From: Desulfovibrio piger
GTDB taxonomy: Bacteria > Desulfobacterota > Desulfovibrionia > Desulfovibrionales > Desulfovibrionaceae
NCBI RefSeq assembly: GCF_012843875.1
Contig: NZ_JABAFY010000021.1
Coordinates: 1 to 40,570, forward strand
Direction of reading: 5' to 3'
Length of the DNA stretch: 40,570 nt
Part shown: positions 7,453-15,602 of the stretch, piece after piece
How the letters are laid out: every line of letters starts with the position of its first letter
How positions within the stretch are numbered: the first letter of the stretch is position 1
Notes under the pieces: model-generated
The model's database searches: none
Told to the model about the DNA's origin: nothing
Seen by the model: only the letters and a program-made list of their open reading frames with translations
Position numbers and translations under genes: made by a program

Positions 7453-9150
7453 ATGTCCATCGGTCTTCTGGCATTTCTTGCCTTCATCCCGATCCTGATT
7501 GCCCTGATCCTCATGGCCGGCATGCGCTGGCCCTCCACCCGCGCCATGCCCATCGCCTGGCTTGCCGGTGTGGTGCTGGCCTTTGCCTTCTGGGGTCAGG
7601 AACCCCTGCGTCTTGTGGCTCTGTCCATCGAAGGCACCATCACGGCTGTGGGCGTGCTGATCATCGTGTTCGGCGCGCTGCTGATCTACTACACCATGCA
7701 GTACAGCGGCGCCATGGAAACCATCCAGGCCGGCATGAAGAAGATCAGCCCCGACAAACGTCTGCAGACCATCATCATCGGCTTCATGTTCGCCGCCTTC
7801 ATCGAAGGTGCCGCCGGTTTCGGTACGCCTGCCGCTCTGGCTGCTCCCCTGCTGCTGGGCCTGGGCTTCCCGCCCCTGTGCGCCGCCGTTATCTGTCTGG
7901 CCTTCAACAGTGTGCCCGTGACCTTTGGCGCCGTGGGTACCCCCGTGCTGCAGGGCTTCAAATCCATCGAGACCTTTGCCATGCAGGCCATGAACTTCTC
8001 TGACCCTGCCATGGCCTACAAGACCATCGGTGAATACGTCACCCTCATGCACCTGCCCATGGCCATCATCCTGCCCATCTTCATGCTGGGCTTCATGACC
8101 CGCTTCTTCGGCAAGAACAAGTCCTGGATGGAAGGTTTCCGCGCGTGGAAATACTGCATCATGGCCTCTGTCTGCTTCCTGGTGCCGTACCTGATCCTGG
8201 CCTGGCTGGTGGGTCCCGAACTGCCCTCCATGCTCGGTGGTCTGCTGGGCCTTGGTGCCCTGGTGTGGCTGACCAAGAAGGGCTTCTGCGTGCCCACCGA
8301 CGGCGTGTGGGACTTTGCCCGCAACGATGAATGGGATCCTGAATGGACCGGTTCCGTGGAAGCCAGCTCCGCTACCGAATACAAGGAACACATGAGCCAG
8401 ACCATGGCCTGGCTGCCCTATGTGCTGTGCGGTCTGCTGCTGGTGCTGACCCGCGTGCCCGCCTTCCACCTGAAGCCCATCGTCACCGACCCCATCTTTA
8501 GCGTGGGCCTGACCAACATCCTGGGTTACCAGGGCGTGACCTCCAAGATCGCCCTGCTCAACCTGCCCGGTACCATTCCCTTCATCCTGGTGTCCATCAT
8601 CACCATCGGTTTGCACAAGATGAGCGGTGAAAAGGTCCGTCAGGCCTGGGGTACCGCTCTGGAAAAGATGTCCGCTCCCACCATCGCCCTGGTGGCTGCT
8701 GTGGCCCTGGTGTCCATTCTTAAGGGTTCCGGCGTCAACACCGCCGGTCCTGACGGCGCGGCCCTGCCCTCCATGCCCATGGCCATGGCCATGTTCGCCT
8801 CTGATGTGGCCGGCGGCATCTGGCCCATGCTGGCCGCTGTGGTGGGTGGCCTGGGTGCCTTCATCACCGGTTCCGCCACCGTGTCCGACATGCTGTTCGG
8901 TAACTTCCAGTGGGATATGGGCGGTCTGCTGAACTACCCCGCTCTCGGCAAGTACATCATCGTGGCTGCCCAGGGCGTGGGCGGCGCTGCCGGCAACATG
9001 ATCTGTATCCACAACATCGTGGCTGTGTGCGCTGTGCTGGGCATGATCGGCAAGGAAGGTATCATTCTGCGCCGGACCATCTGGCCCTTCCTGCTGTACT
9101 GCCTGGTGGCCGGTACGGTCTGCTTCGTCCTGATTGGCCGCGTCCTGTAG
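7453..9150 (+). CDS. lctP: Lactate permease
   Basis: A 565-residue polytopic membrane protein of the LctP/LldP/GlcA family, with about a dozen hydrophobic segments from residue 5 to the C-terminus. Characteristic blocks are [20 protein letters not shown] (about 117-136), [15 protein letters not shown] and, near the end, [14 protein letters not shown] and [17 protein letters not shown]. It imports lactate with protons, feeding the dehydrogenases encoded upstream. The ATG at 7453 follows AGGAGG (7442-7447); the longer frame to 7372 has no ribosome binding site and a non-membrane leader. A classical terminator follows at 9173. Confidence 0.94.
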   Translation: MSIGLLAFLAFIPILIALILMAGMRWPSTRAMPIAWLAGVVLAFAFWGQEPLRLVALSIEGTITAVGVLIIVFGALLIYYTMQYSGAMETIQAGMKKISPDKRLQTIIIGFMFAAFIEGAAGFGTPAALAAPLLLGLGFPPLCAAVICLAFNSVPVTFGAVGTPVLQGFKSIETFAMQAMNFSDPAMAYKTIGEYVTLMHLPMAIILPIFMLGFMTRFFGKNKSWMEGFRAWKYCIMASVCFLVPYLILAWLVGPELPSMLGGLLGLGALVWLTKKGFCVPTDGVWDFARNDEWDPEWTGSVEASSATEYKEHMSQTMAWLPYVLCGLLLVLTRVPAFHLKPIVTDPIFSVGLTNILGYQGVTSKIALLNLPGTIPFILVSIITIGLHKMSGEKVRQAWGTALEKMSAPTIALVAAVALVSILKGSGVNTAGPDGAALPSMPMAMAMFASDVAGGIWPMLAAVVGGLGAFITGSATVSDMLFGNFQWDMGGLLNYPALGKYIIVAAQGVGGAAGNMICIHNIVAVCAVLGMIGKEGIILRRTIWPFLLYCLVAGTVCFVLIGRVL

Positions 9151-9172
9151 GGCAGCTGTGACTCTGTAAAAG

Positions 9173-9201
9173 AAAAGGCCCGCTTCGGCGGGCCTTTTTT
9201 T
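9173..9201 (+). terminator. Rho-independent terminator of lctP
   Basis: AGGCCCGC stem with TTCG tetraloop (left arm to 9183, right arm 9188-9194) followed by T7. It ends 23-51 bases after the lctP stop. Confidence 0.9.
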
Positions 9202-9225
9202 ATGTCTTTCTGCGGGCGGCACAGC

Positions 9226-9254
9226 AATAAAAAAACCACCCGAAAGGGTGGTTT
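9226..9254 (-). terminator. Terminator of the convergent gene at 9285
   Basis: AAACCACCC (9233-9241), GAAA loop, GGGTGGTTT (9246-9254); on the minus strand the stem is followed by a T-rich run (plus-strand A run 9229-9235). It is placed 31 bases after the stop of the minus-strand gene. Confidence 0.85.
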
Positions 9255-9284
9255 CAGCATGGAAGACGCTGAAAGGGAGGAACG

Positions 9285-9689
9285 CTAATGGCTGGGAAGG
9301 GCAGCCGATGTACGCCAGTACCAGTCCGCTACCAGGGTCGTGTCGTCCGGCAGCCATTCCCCGCTGTGTTCGAACTGGAACAGCAGCTCCTCTTCCGCTT
9401 CGTCCAGCGGGATGGCCGGATGGGCCAGCTTGCGCAGGTGGACCAGGACGGCCAGGCATTCGAAAAGCGAGAAGAGAGCCTCGGAAGAAAGGTCCGCGGC
9501 GGCGATGGTACGCAGCAATTCAGGATGGAAGGGATTGTTGCTGACACGGGCGGCATCATACAGATCGCAATGCCGGCACAGAGAATCCAGAGTATCGGCG
9601 ACCAGCAGATCCCGTTTTTCCTGAGGGGATCGTTGCCGTAACGCTGCGGCGAACTGGCTGATGGAGGTACGTTTTTCGCGAATGGTCAC
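9285..9689 (-). CDS. Small cytoplasmic protein, unrecognised
   Basis: A 134-residue acidic, Leu/Ala-rich protein, predicted largely helical, without signal peptide or membrane segment; sequence features include LVADTLDSLCRHCDLYDAA and an acidic DEAEEELLFQFE stretch. I do not recognise a family. The start is set at GTG 9689: an AGGAG site lies 7-8 bases upstream, and the very good promoter at 9712-9740 places the transcript start near 9705, so the upstream ATGs in this frame would not be transcribed. It is a single-gene unit with its own promoter and terminator, convergent with lctP. Family-level function cannot be given. Confidence 0.7.
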   Translation of the reverse strand: MTIREKRTSISQFAAALRQRSPQEKRDLLVADTLDSLCRHCDLYDAARVSNNPFHPELLRTIAAADLSSEALFSLFECLAVLVHLRKLAHPAIPLDEAEEELLFQFEHSGEWLPDDTTLVADWYWRTSAALPSH

Positions 9690-9711
9690 CGGGAGCTCCT
9701 GTTTTCTGATG

Positions 9712-9740
9712 ATTATAGAATAACACATATATAAAAGCAA
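9712..9740 (-). promoter_or_regulatory. Sigma70 promoter of the gene at 9285-9689
   Basis: On the minus strand TTGCTT (9740-9735) and a perfect TATAAT (9717-9712) are separated by 17 bases. The transcript would start near 9705, 16 bases before the GTG start. Confidence 0.75.
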
Positions 9741-9854
9741 CGTTCTTTAGCACAAGTACGGGGCTGAAGAGCGTACTTTCCTCTCCGGCGGACTGTAATT
9801 GGGCACTCGCAACAGTGCACTACGATGCGGCCTTTGCGCAGGGGCAGGATCCCT

Positions 9855-10454
9855 TTAGTGGCGAGGGTCGAGATAGCGGGGATCTATATGCAGGCGATAG
9901 CTCCGTGCCGCCGGATTGCGGCGGGGTGGCAGGGAGATATTGCCCTCGATGGACAGGGGCTTGTCCGAAAGGCCGAAGGGCTGGAGGCCCTGGAGGCCCT
10001 GAGGCATGGCGGCCAGCCGGTCGCCCAGGACGTAGAGGACAGGCATGCTGCGCTGGGCGCGACCTGCCAGGAGCATGCTGCCGCCGTGGCTGCTGCCCAG
10101 AATGCTGGTAAGCAGGGAGGGCAGGCGCACGTCGGCGCGGCGCAGCAGCTCCAGAAAGTCATTGCCTGTCTGTCCCACGAAGGAAACCAGGGACATGCCG
10201 TCGCGGCTCACCAGCAGGCTCACCGGCACGGTACCGCCGTGGATGCCCAGATAGGTGGAGCGGGCGCCCGCGGGCATGGCTGTCCAGCCTTCCGGGAGGG
10301 ATTGACCGCTGACGGTGGCCGTTTGCTGGGGCGTATCGGCGGTGGTGCTGCCGGCTGCGGTGAACAGGGAACTTTTGTCCAGCGCGGGCCACGCACAGGC
10401 CAGGGCGGCCAAGGCCAGCAGGGCGCAGGCCAGCAGGGATTGGAGATGGCGCAT
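9855..10454 (-). CDS. Exported protein of unknown function
   Basis: A 199-residue protein with a clear N-terminal signal sequence (Arg at 2, hydrophobic Leu/Ala core at about 5-22, likely cleavage after the ALACA/WPA region). The mature part is rich in Gly, Leu, Pro and Arg, contains GGTVPVSLLVSRDGMSLVSF and ends in a basic, Pro/Arg-rich tail; no known domain is recognised. It lies 75 bases downstream of the alpha/beta hydrolase on the same strand, so the two may form an operon and act together in the periplasm. I see no clear terminator after it. Confidence 0.65.
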   Translation of the reverse strand: MRHLQSLLACALLALAALACAWPALDKSSLFTAAGSTTADTPQQTATVSGQSLPEGWTAMPAGARSTYLGIHGGTVPVSLLVSRDGMSLVSFVGQTGNDFLELLRRADVRLPSLLTSILGSSHGGSMLLAGRAQRSMPVLYVLGDRLAAMPQGLQGLQPFGLSDKPLSIEGNISLPPRRNPAARSYRLHIDPRYLDPRH

Positions 10455-10529
10455 GCCGTTATGTCCTTGATACAGGGGTGATTTCCCTTCCTAGGAAGAA
10501 TGGCGGGACCTTGTCAAGCCAGGGACGGT

Positions 10530-11588
10530 CTACTCGCCGGTACCGAGGGAGAAGAAGCTCTCCGGGCCTTCCTGGGTACCGAGCCATTCCAGGAAGAATG
10601 AGGCCAGTCTGCGGGTCAGCGTGCTGAACAGCTGCTGGCGCAGGGGATCCAGCTCGTCATGGCACATCTCGGGCAGCTCATTGGCCAGGCTGGGCGGACA
10701 GGGGGCCATGAGCAGCGACATGTCCGCTTTGTCCAGGAACAGATGGGCGGGCTTTCTGTCCATGCGTTCATACAGGGCCTCGGCATGCAGCGAGGAGATG
10801 CTCAGGTCGTCATGCTCAAGGCCCACCAGCAGCAGGTGCGGCTGCTGGCTGGTCAGCCCCTGATGGCTGAACAGCATGCCGAAGGTGGGGCCCACGGCGG
10901 CGATGGCCTTGACGCGGGGATCGGTCAGGCTGCGCGGATCCAGCGGGAAATGGCCGCACATGCTGTCCATGCGGGCCCTGGGCTGATCATAGCAGTAGGC
11001 ATCGTCCTGGGGGGCCTTGCGACAGTAGTCCATCCAGCCGGAGCAGTCGGGCAGGGCGCCGCCCAGCAGCAGGGCGGCCGTAGCGCCGCTGCCGTAGCCC
11101 AGGACGCCGATGCGCTTGGGGTCGATGCTGGGGCCGATGTCTTTGTCGGCCAGCAGCAGGTCCATGGTGGCCGACAGTTCCAGAGCCCTGTCCTTGAGCT
11201 GTTCCCAGAGGAAAAGATGGTCCATGTTCTCCATGCAGTCGCGGGGATGGGTGGGCGCGGCCACCACGAAGCCGCGGGCCGCCAGGGCTGCCGCCGTATC
11301 GTGGAAGGAAAAGCGCGTCCCCGACGAGGGATGGGAGAGCAGGATCAGAGGAAAGCGGCCGGGTACGGGCTTGCCGTTGCGGGCGCCGCGGATGGTCCAG
11401 GGCGCGTAGGACAGGGAGCGCGGTGCGCGCACGGACGGATACCAGACGTTGACGTCCACGCGGATGCCGCTTTCCTGCTGCCAGAAGCCCAGAGTGCGGA
11501 AACCGGGATTGTAGCCGTTATCGGCCAGGGCCGGGACGGTGATGAACAGGCAGAGCAGGGCCATGATGACGGCGGAACGGACAGGCAT
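10530..11588 (-). CDS. Exported alpha/beta hydrolase (dienelactone hydrolase / PAF-acetylhydrolase-like)
   Basis: A 352-residue protein with a signal peptide (hydrophobic 6-20, cleavage after VPALA). The body matches the predicted dienelactone hydrolase group: beta-strand/oxyanion block FPLILLSHPSSG (79-90), GFVVAAPTHPRD (106-117), and the strand-elbow-helix RIGVLGYGSGATAALLL near 159-175. The elbow reads G164-Y-G-S-G168: aligned with the family G-H-S-x-G-G pattern, the usual catalytic Ser position is Gly166 and a Ser sits one residue later. Either the nucleophile has shifted or the protein is not a classical Ser hydrolase. Six or so cysteines suggest disulfides. The ATG at 11588 begins the signal peptide and has GAGGT upstream; the longer frame to 11669 is rejected. 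Divergent from the dedA-type gene. Confidence 0.75.
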   Translation of the reverse strand: MPVRSAVIMALLCLFITVPALADNGYNPGFRTLGFWQQESGIRVDVNVWYPSVRAPRSLSYAPWTIRGARNGKPVPGRFPLILLSHPSSGTRFSFHDTAAALAARGFVVAAPTHPRDCMENMDHLFLWEQLKDRALELSATMDLLLADKDIGPSIDPKRIGVLGYGSGATAALLLGGALPDCSGWMDYCRKAPQDDAYCYDQPRARMDSMCGHFPLDPRSLTDPRVKAIAAVGPTFGMLFSHQGLTSQQPHLLLVGLEHDDLSISSLHAEALYERMDRKPAHLFLDKADMSLLMAPCPPSLANELPEMCHDELDPLRQQLFSTLTRRLASFFLEWLGTQEGPESFFSLGTGE

Positions 11589-11721
11589 GGGACCTCGCGA
11601 GACAGGAAAAGGGGTGGAGGCGTCCCCGCAGCGGGAGCAGGGCCGCTGTAGGTGTTGTGCCACAGGCATGGCTGGGATACAAGGGAAAGGCTTTCAGTCT
11701 CAAATCCCTATCGAGGTGTAC

Positions 11722-12405
11722 ATGGAATTTTTGACATATCTGGTGGACTTCATCCTGCATATCGACGCCCATCTCTTCGAACTGGTGGAACAGTACGGGA
11801 TGTGGATCTATGCCATCCTGTTCATCATCGTCTTTTGCGAGACCGGCCTCGTGGTCACGCCCTTCCTGCCGGGGGATTCCCTGCTCTTCGCCTCCGGCGT
11901 CGTGGCCGGTGCCGGGCTCATGGGCTACGGCCATGTGCTGCTGGTACTGCTGGCCGCCGGTATCATGGGCGACGCGGTGAACTACTTCATCGGCCGTCAT
12001 GTGGGGCCGGCCATCTTCCAGCGGGATTCCCGCTTCATCAAGAAGGAGCACCTGCTCAAGGCGCATCACTTTTATGAAAAGCACGGCGGCAAGGCCATCA
12101 TCCTGGCCCGCTTCGTGCCCATCGTGCGGACCTTCGCGCCCTTCGTGGCCGGTATCGCCCTCATGTGCCCGCACCGCTTTTTCCTGTTCAACATCACGGG
12201 CTGTGTGCTCTGGGTGGGCGGCCTGGTCTCGGCCGGCTATTTTCTGGGCAATCTGGAATGGGTGCGCCAGAATTTCAGCATCATCGTCTACCTGATCATC
12301 ATCATCTCCGTGCTGCCGGTGGCCATCGAAGTCCTGCGCGCCAAGCTGGGCAAGAAGCCGGAGCAGGCGGAAGAGTTGAAGAACCCCTTCGAAAAGAAGG
12401 ATTAA
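11722..12405 (+). CDS. DedA family inner-membrane protein
   Basis: A 227-residue membrane protein of the DedA / SNARE-associated (VTT) family. Typical features are ETGLVVTPFLPGDSLLF (about 41-57), the ARFVPIVRTFAPFVAG block with its conserved Arg-x3-Pro-x2-Arg (about 130-147), and about five hydrophobic segments, ending in a charged cytoplasmic tail. Members act in envelope lipid homeostasis; several are undecaprenyl-phosphate or phospholipid carriers, but the substrate cannot be told here. The ATG at 11722 follows a GAGGTG site; the upstream open frame overlaps the divergent gene. It is followed by long-hairpin repeat copy 3. Confidence 0.9.
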   Translation: MEFLTYLVDFILHIDAHLFELVEQYGMWIYAILFIIVFCETGLVVTPFLPGDSLLFASGVVAGAGLMGYGHVLLVLLAAGIMGDAVNYFIGRHVGPAIFQRDSRFIKKEHLLKAHHFYEKHGGKAIILARFVPIVRTFAPFVAGIALMCPHRFFLFNITGCVLWVGGLVSAGYFLGNLEWVRQNFSIIVYLIIIISVLPVAIEVLRAKLGKKPEQAEELKNPFEKKD

Positions 12406-12416
12406 GGCAGTTCTGC

Positions 12417-12491
12417 GGGGGAAGGGAGGCCCCTTTTGGAAAAGGGGCCTCCCTTCCCCCGGACCCCCATCCCTCTCCGAAAACTTTTCTT
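12417..12491 (+). repeat. Long-hairpin intergenic repeat, copy 3
   Basis: A perfect 21-bp inverted repeat (12417-12437 with 12440-12460) separated by only two bases, then a C-rich tail and AAAACTTTT. It starts 12 bases after the dedA-type stop codon. Same plan as copies 1, 2 and 4. Confidence 0.85.
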
Positions 12492-12608
12492 CTGGTCCCT
12501 GACGGACAAAGTGGTACGGAAGGATGTGCCCTCGGCATCTGTCCCCCGGTGAAGCTGAAAACAGTCTGTCTGTTCTTCACGGTTGTCCGCTATCCCGTCG
12601 CCATACTG

Positions 12609-12640
12609 AAAAAAGCCCCGCACTGTGCGGGGCTTTTTTT
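12609..12640. terminator. Bidirectional Rho-independent terminator
   Basis: Stem GCCCCGCA (12615-12622) with TGCGGGGC (12626-12633), flanked by A6 on the left and T7 on the right, so it can act on both strands. Confidence 0.88.
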
Positions 12641-12648
12641 GTGGGCGG

Positions 12649-12722
12649 GTTTTGGGGAAGGAGGGGGGACTGGGGGGAGGAAGACCCTTTTTGCCGCTAG
12701 GGAAAGGGTCTTCCTCCCCCCA
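12649..12722 (-). repeat. Long-hairpin intergenic repeat, copy 4 (inverted)
   Basis: A perfect 20-bp inverted repeat (12671-12690 with 12703-12722, 12-base loop) preceded on the plus strand by the G-rich counterpart of the tail. It begins 10 bases after the stop codon of the minus-strand ABC gene and may act as its terminator or 3' stabiliser. Confidence 0.85.
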
Positions 12723-12731
12723 GAGAATTCC

Positions 12732-14207
12732 CTATGCCAAAATTTCCAGACGTCCCTGATGCATGCGCGCCCGGCGGTTGATGCAGGACGGCGCGTCGCC
12801 CTCGAAGTGGGAGACAAAGACCAGCGAGATGCCGCGGGCGGCCAGCTGGTCCAGCAAATCAAGATACTGGCGGCGGGAGTCTTCGTCCAGGGCGGAGCAG
12901 GGCTCGTCCAGAAGCAGGATGTCCGGTTCGCCCATGAGGGCGCGGGCCAGGAACAGGCGGCGCAGCTGGCCGGTGGAGAGCAGGCGGATGGAGCGGTCAG
13001 CCAGATGGCCCACGCCCAGTTCGCGCATGACGCGGCGGGCCTGCTCCTGCTCGGCCTTGCTGTAGTCGCGGTAGACGCCCACGGTGTTTTCCAGACCGGT
13101 ACAGACCAGTTCCAGCGCCGTGATGCTGTAGCCGTAAAGGGCCTGGGAGAGGTCGGAGACCAGACGCACGCCCTTGCGGATCTCTTCCAGCAGCACGGTC
13201 TCGCCGCCGTGATGGGGCAGATGACGCACCAGCGTACCGCCCACGGCCACGAATTCGTCCCCGGCCAGCAGACGCAGGAAGGTGGACTTGCCCGAGCCGT
13301 TCTCGCCCTCGATGCGCCAGTGTTCGCCCTTACGCAGTGTCCAGTCCACATCGTGCAAGATCTCCTGCCCGTCGATGAAGACCGTGGCATGGCGCACGTC
13401 CAGCAGCGGCGCGGAGGGTTCCGGGGCGGACGTCACGGCTCCGGCCAGGCTGATGTCCTCATATTCGCCTTCCTGCGGCGGCAGGGCGCTTCCCGGGGCC
13501 AGCAGACGGCCCTGATGGATGACGCGCGTCTTGCGGCACCAGTCCGGCACCTGTTCCGGGCGGTGGCTGCTCATGATGACCGTACAGTGCTCGCGCACGC
13601 TGTCCAGCACTTCATAGAAGCGGCGGCTGTGGTCGGCATCCAGCCCATCGCTGCATTCGTCCAGCAGGAGCAGATCCGGCTGCCGGACCAGGGCCCGGCC
13701 CAGCAGGAGCAGGCGGAGCTGGCCCTGCGAGACTTCTGGCACCATCCTGTCCAGCAGGTCCAGGGCGCGCAGGCGCCGTGCCATGTCTTCCACCTGCGCA
13801 TGACGCTGCTCGGAAGTGTTGGTGTAGAGCAGGGGGGTATCTTCGAATGCCGTGAGCAGCAGTTCCCGGCCAGTGATGTACCAGCGCTGGCGCTGGTAGT
13901 TCTCCTGCTGGTCGGGCGAGACCAGGGCGCTGACGGCACGGCCCGCGATGGGCGAGGTCTCCTCACCTTCGCTGGTGTGCCAGACGATGCGGCCTTTCGC
14001 CGGCCAGAGCAGGCCGTGCATGAGGCGCATGAGCGTGGTCTTGCCGGCACCGTTGTGGCCCAGCAGCAAGTGGTGCTCGCCGCGGCACAGATGCCAGTCG
14101 ATGTGGTGCAGGATCATTTTCTGCCGGGCATCGCCGGGCAGGAACAGGCTCAGGTCTTCGATGTCCACCAGGGGACTGCCGGGAAGGAGGGGAGACTGGG
14201 TTTCCAT
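12732..14207 (-). CDS. Tandem ABC ATPase, ModF/PhrA-like
   Basis: A 491-residue protein with two ABC nucleotide-binding domains and no membrane segment. The first has Walker A GHNGAGKTT (50-58), signature VSQGQ and Walker B LLLLDEC; the second has GENGSGKST (about 304-312), signature LSTGQ and ILLLDEPCSALD. This layout fits the ModF/PhrA group, named from E. coli molybdate-cluster studies but without a proven transport role. In the first Walker B the residue after the catalytic Glu is Cys in place of the usual Pro. No molybdate genes are next to it. The start at 14207 has only a weak ribosome binding site. A long-hairpin repeat follows its stop codon. Family assignment is firm, function open. 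Confidence 0.85.
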   Translation of the reverse strand: METQSPLLPGSPLVDIEDLSLFLPGDARQKMILHHIDWHLCRGEHHLLLGHNGAGKTTLMRLMHGLLWPAKGRIVWHTSEGEETSPIAGRAVSALVSPDQQENYQRQRWYITGRELLLTAFEDTPLLYTNTSEQRHAQVEDMARRLRALDLLDRMVPEVSQGQLRLLLLGRALVRQPDLLLLDECSDGLDADHSRRFYEVLDSVREHCTVIMSSHRPEQVPDWCRKTRVIHQGRLLAPGSALPPQEGEYEDISLAGAVTSAPEPSAPLLDVRHATVFIDGQEILHDVDWTLRKGEHWRIEGENGSGKSTFLRLLAGDEFVAVGGTLVRHLPHHGGETVLLEEIRKGVRLVSDLSQALYGYSITALELVCTGLENTVGVYRDYSKAEQEQARRVMRELGVGHLADRSIRLLSTGQLRRLFLARALMGEPDILLLDEPCSALDEDSRRQYLDLLDQLAARGISLVFVSHFEGDAPSCINRRARMHQGRLEILA

Positions 14208-14625
14208 GAGAGGCTCGTAAAACTGGCGGTACGCATCCGTCCTGCGGACCGCTGAGAGATGGAGAACTGTCCGAAGGACAGCCTGAAAACATATGTACGC
14301 GACCGGGCGGGGCCTGTAGCCGTCGGGCCCAGGGAGACCGGAGACGGACGGGTCATCGACTGGGGAGAGTGGGGGAGCGGCCTTGCCCGAGGGTGACCGG
14401 GAAATCCGGGCTGGAGGAAAGCCCGGGCCCTCCCGCGCGCCATCTTTGGGATAAAGCGCGCCGGGAAGAGGGCGACTGGGGAAAGGGGGATCCTTCCCGT
14501 GCGGGCAACGGCCGGATGGCGGCCCGCAGGGCCGTGCCCGTCAGCGCCGGAGCGGCGTCACGGGCATCGGCAGCGGAGAAGATCTCCCTTTCCCTCCCCA
14601 AAATATCCGGGCGCCGTGTTCTTTC
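14208..14625. other. Intergenic region with a hairpin repeat
   Basis: These 418 bases between two minus-strand genes hold no supported gene. They contain a short hairpin (CCGGGCT 14406-14412 with AGCCCGG 14420-14426) and a 55-base element at 14516-14570 that recurs at 40408-40461. Confidence 0.5.
14516..14570. repeat. Intergenic repeat B, copy 1
   Basis: ATGGCGGCCCG at the left, then GTGCCCGT, a variable loop, and ACGGGCATCG at the right. The same blocks in the same order and nearly the same spacing occur at 40408-40461. TGCCCGT and ACGGGCA pair, so each copy can fold into a hairpin with a different loop. Confidence 0.5.
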
Positions 14626-15453
14626 CTACAGCGGCAGCACGTACTGCCGGCCCTGCTTGTACCAGACGCTCTGGGTGAAACCGAAGGCGCGGGCATAGCT
14701 TTCCAGACGGGGGAAGGCAAAGGCCACGTCGGTGGTGATGTGAGCATCGGAGGCGAAGGTCACGGGCACGCGGAGCTCGGCGGCCAGCTGCATGATGGGC
14801 GCGCAGGGGTAGATCTCGCGGCAGGGCTTGCGCAACCCGGCGGACGAGATCTCCATGGCCATGCCCGCATCGCGCAGCTCGGTGAGGGCCGTGCGGATGA
14901 TGTCGAGGCTGCCGGGCTTGTTGAGCCAGATGTGGAAGCGGTCCACGGAGAAGATCTTGATGAGGTCGGGGTGGGCGGCGATCTGGAACATGCCCGAGGC
15001 GATCATCTCGCGCCAGCTCTGGAAGTAGCGCATATAGTTCCGCTCGCACTCTTCCTGCGAAAGGATGTCCCAGTCCGAGGCCTGGTCGTCGAAGCCCCAG
15101 TGACCGATGAAATGCACGCTGCCCAGCAGATAGTCGAAATCATAGGCGGTGCAGGCCTGGCGGGCAAAGTCCGCCTGCCCTTCCAGCCAGTCCATCTCCA
15201 TGCCGAACAGCACCTGACAGGCATCGGGAGCGGCGCTGTCGCGCAGCTCGCAGACCTCGCGGGCATAGGTGGGCATGAAGCGGCTCAGCTGTTCGCGGTA
15301 TTCGTTGGTATAGTCGAAGCCCAGCGGACGCGGGGAATGTTCGGTGAAGCCCAGCAGTTTGAGCCCGGCCGTGCAGGCGGCGGCGTACATCTCCTGGGGC
15401 GTGCTGGCGCCGTGGGAATAACGGGTATGGCTGTGGAGGTCGGCGGTGATCAT
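14626..15453 (-). CDS. PHP-family histidinol-phosphatase
   Basis: A 275-residue protein of the PHP (polymerase and histidinol phosphatase) superfamily. It opens with the metal-binding DLHSHTRYSHG motif (5-15) and shows further metal ligands in GFTEHSP, LFGMEMDW, LLGSVHFI, IAAHPDLI and FASDAHITTDV. Length and motif order match the HisK/HisJ type, which removes phosphate from histidinol phosphate in histidine synthesis. No other his gene is near. It starts at ATG 15453, the family's usual MxTADLHSH beginning. PHP proteins can have other phosphoesterase substrates, so the specific activity is probable rather than certain. Confidence 0.85.
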   Translation of the reverse strand: MITADLHSHTRYSHGASTPQEMYAAACTAGLKLLGFTEHSPRPLGFDYTNEYREQLSRFMPTYAREVCELRDSAAPDACQVLFGMEMDWLEGQADFARQACTAYDFDYLLGSVHFIGHWGFDDQASDWDILSQEECERNYMRYFQSWREMIASGMFQIAAHPDLIKIFSVDRFHIWLNKPGSLDIIRTALTELRDAGMAMEISSAGLRKPCREIYPCAPIMQLAAELRVPVTFASDAHITTDVAFAFPRLESYARAFGFTQSVWYKQGRQYVLPL

Positions 15454-15551
15454 GATGGTCTCCGGGAGCGCCCCGGCCTGTCAGGGACAGACGGGATGGC
15501 CGTGATGACGGCAGGTCGCGGACGCGCTGAGATGGGGGCAGGGCCCGAGGG

Positions 15552-15580
15552 AAAAAACGGGGAGGGCGGACCCTCCCCGT
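15552..15580 (-). terminator. Rho-independent terminator of nfnB
   Basis: Stem ACGGGGAGGG (15557-15566) and CCCTCCCCGT (15571-15580) with a CGGA loop; on the minus strand it is followed by T6. It lies 23 bases after the nfnB stop. Confidence 0.9.
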
Positions 15581-15602
15581 GATGTGCTGATGCTATGGCC
15601 GA

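Larger units (their letters stand above)
12406..12731. other. Repeat-rich intergenic region between dedA-type gene and ABC gene
   Basis: The 326 bases between these convergent genes contain two copies of the long-hairpin repeat in opposite orientation (12417-12491 and 12649-12722) flanking a classical bidirectional terminator (12609-12640). No coding sequence is supported. Confidence 0.8.

Noticed and set aside
4261..9459. Very long open frame (1732 codons) on the minus strand opposite the lactate genes
   Set aside because: It is a shadow: strong third-base G/C bias in the genuine genes removes stop codons from the opposite strand. Its product is a low-complexity His/Gly/Ala-rich string without domains. 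The same applies to long minus-strand frames at 1407-2966, 2927-4264 and 27832-29751.
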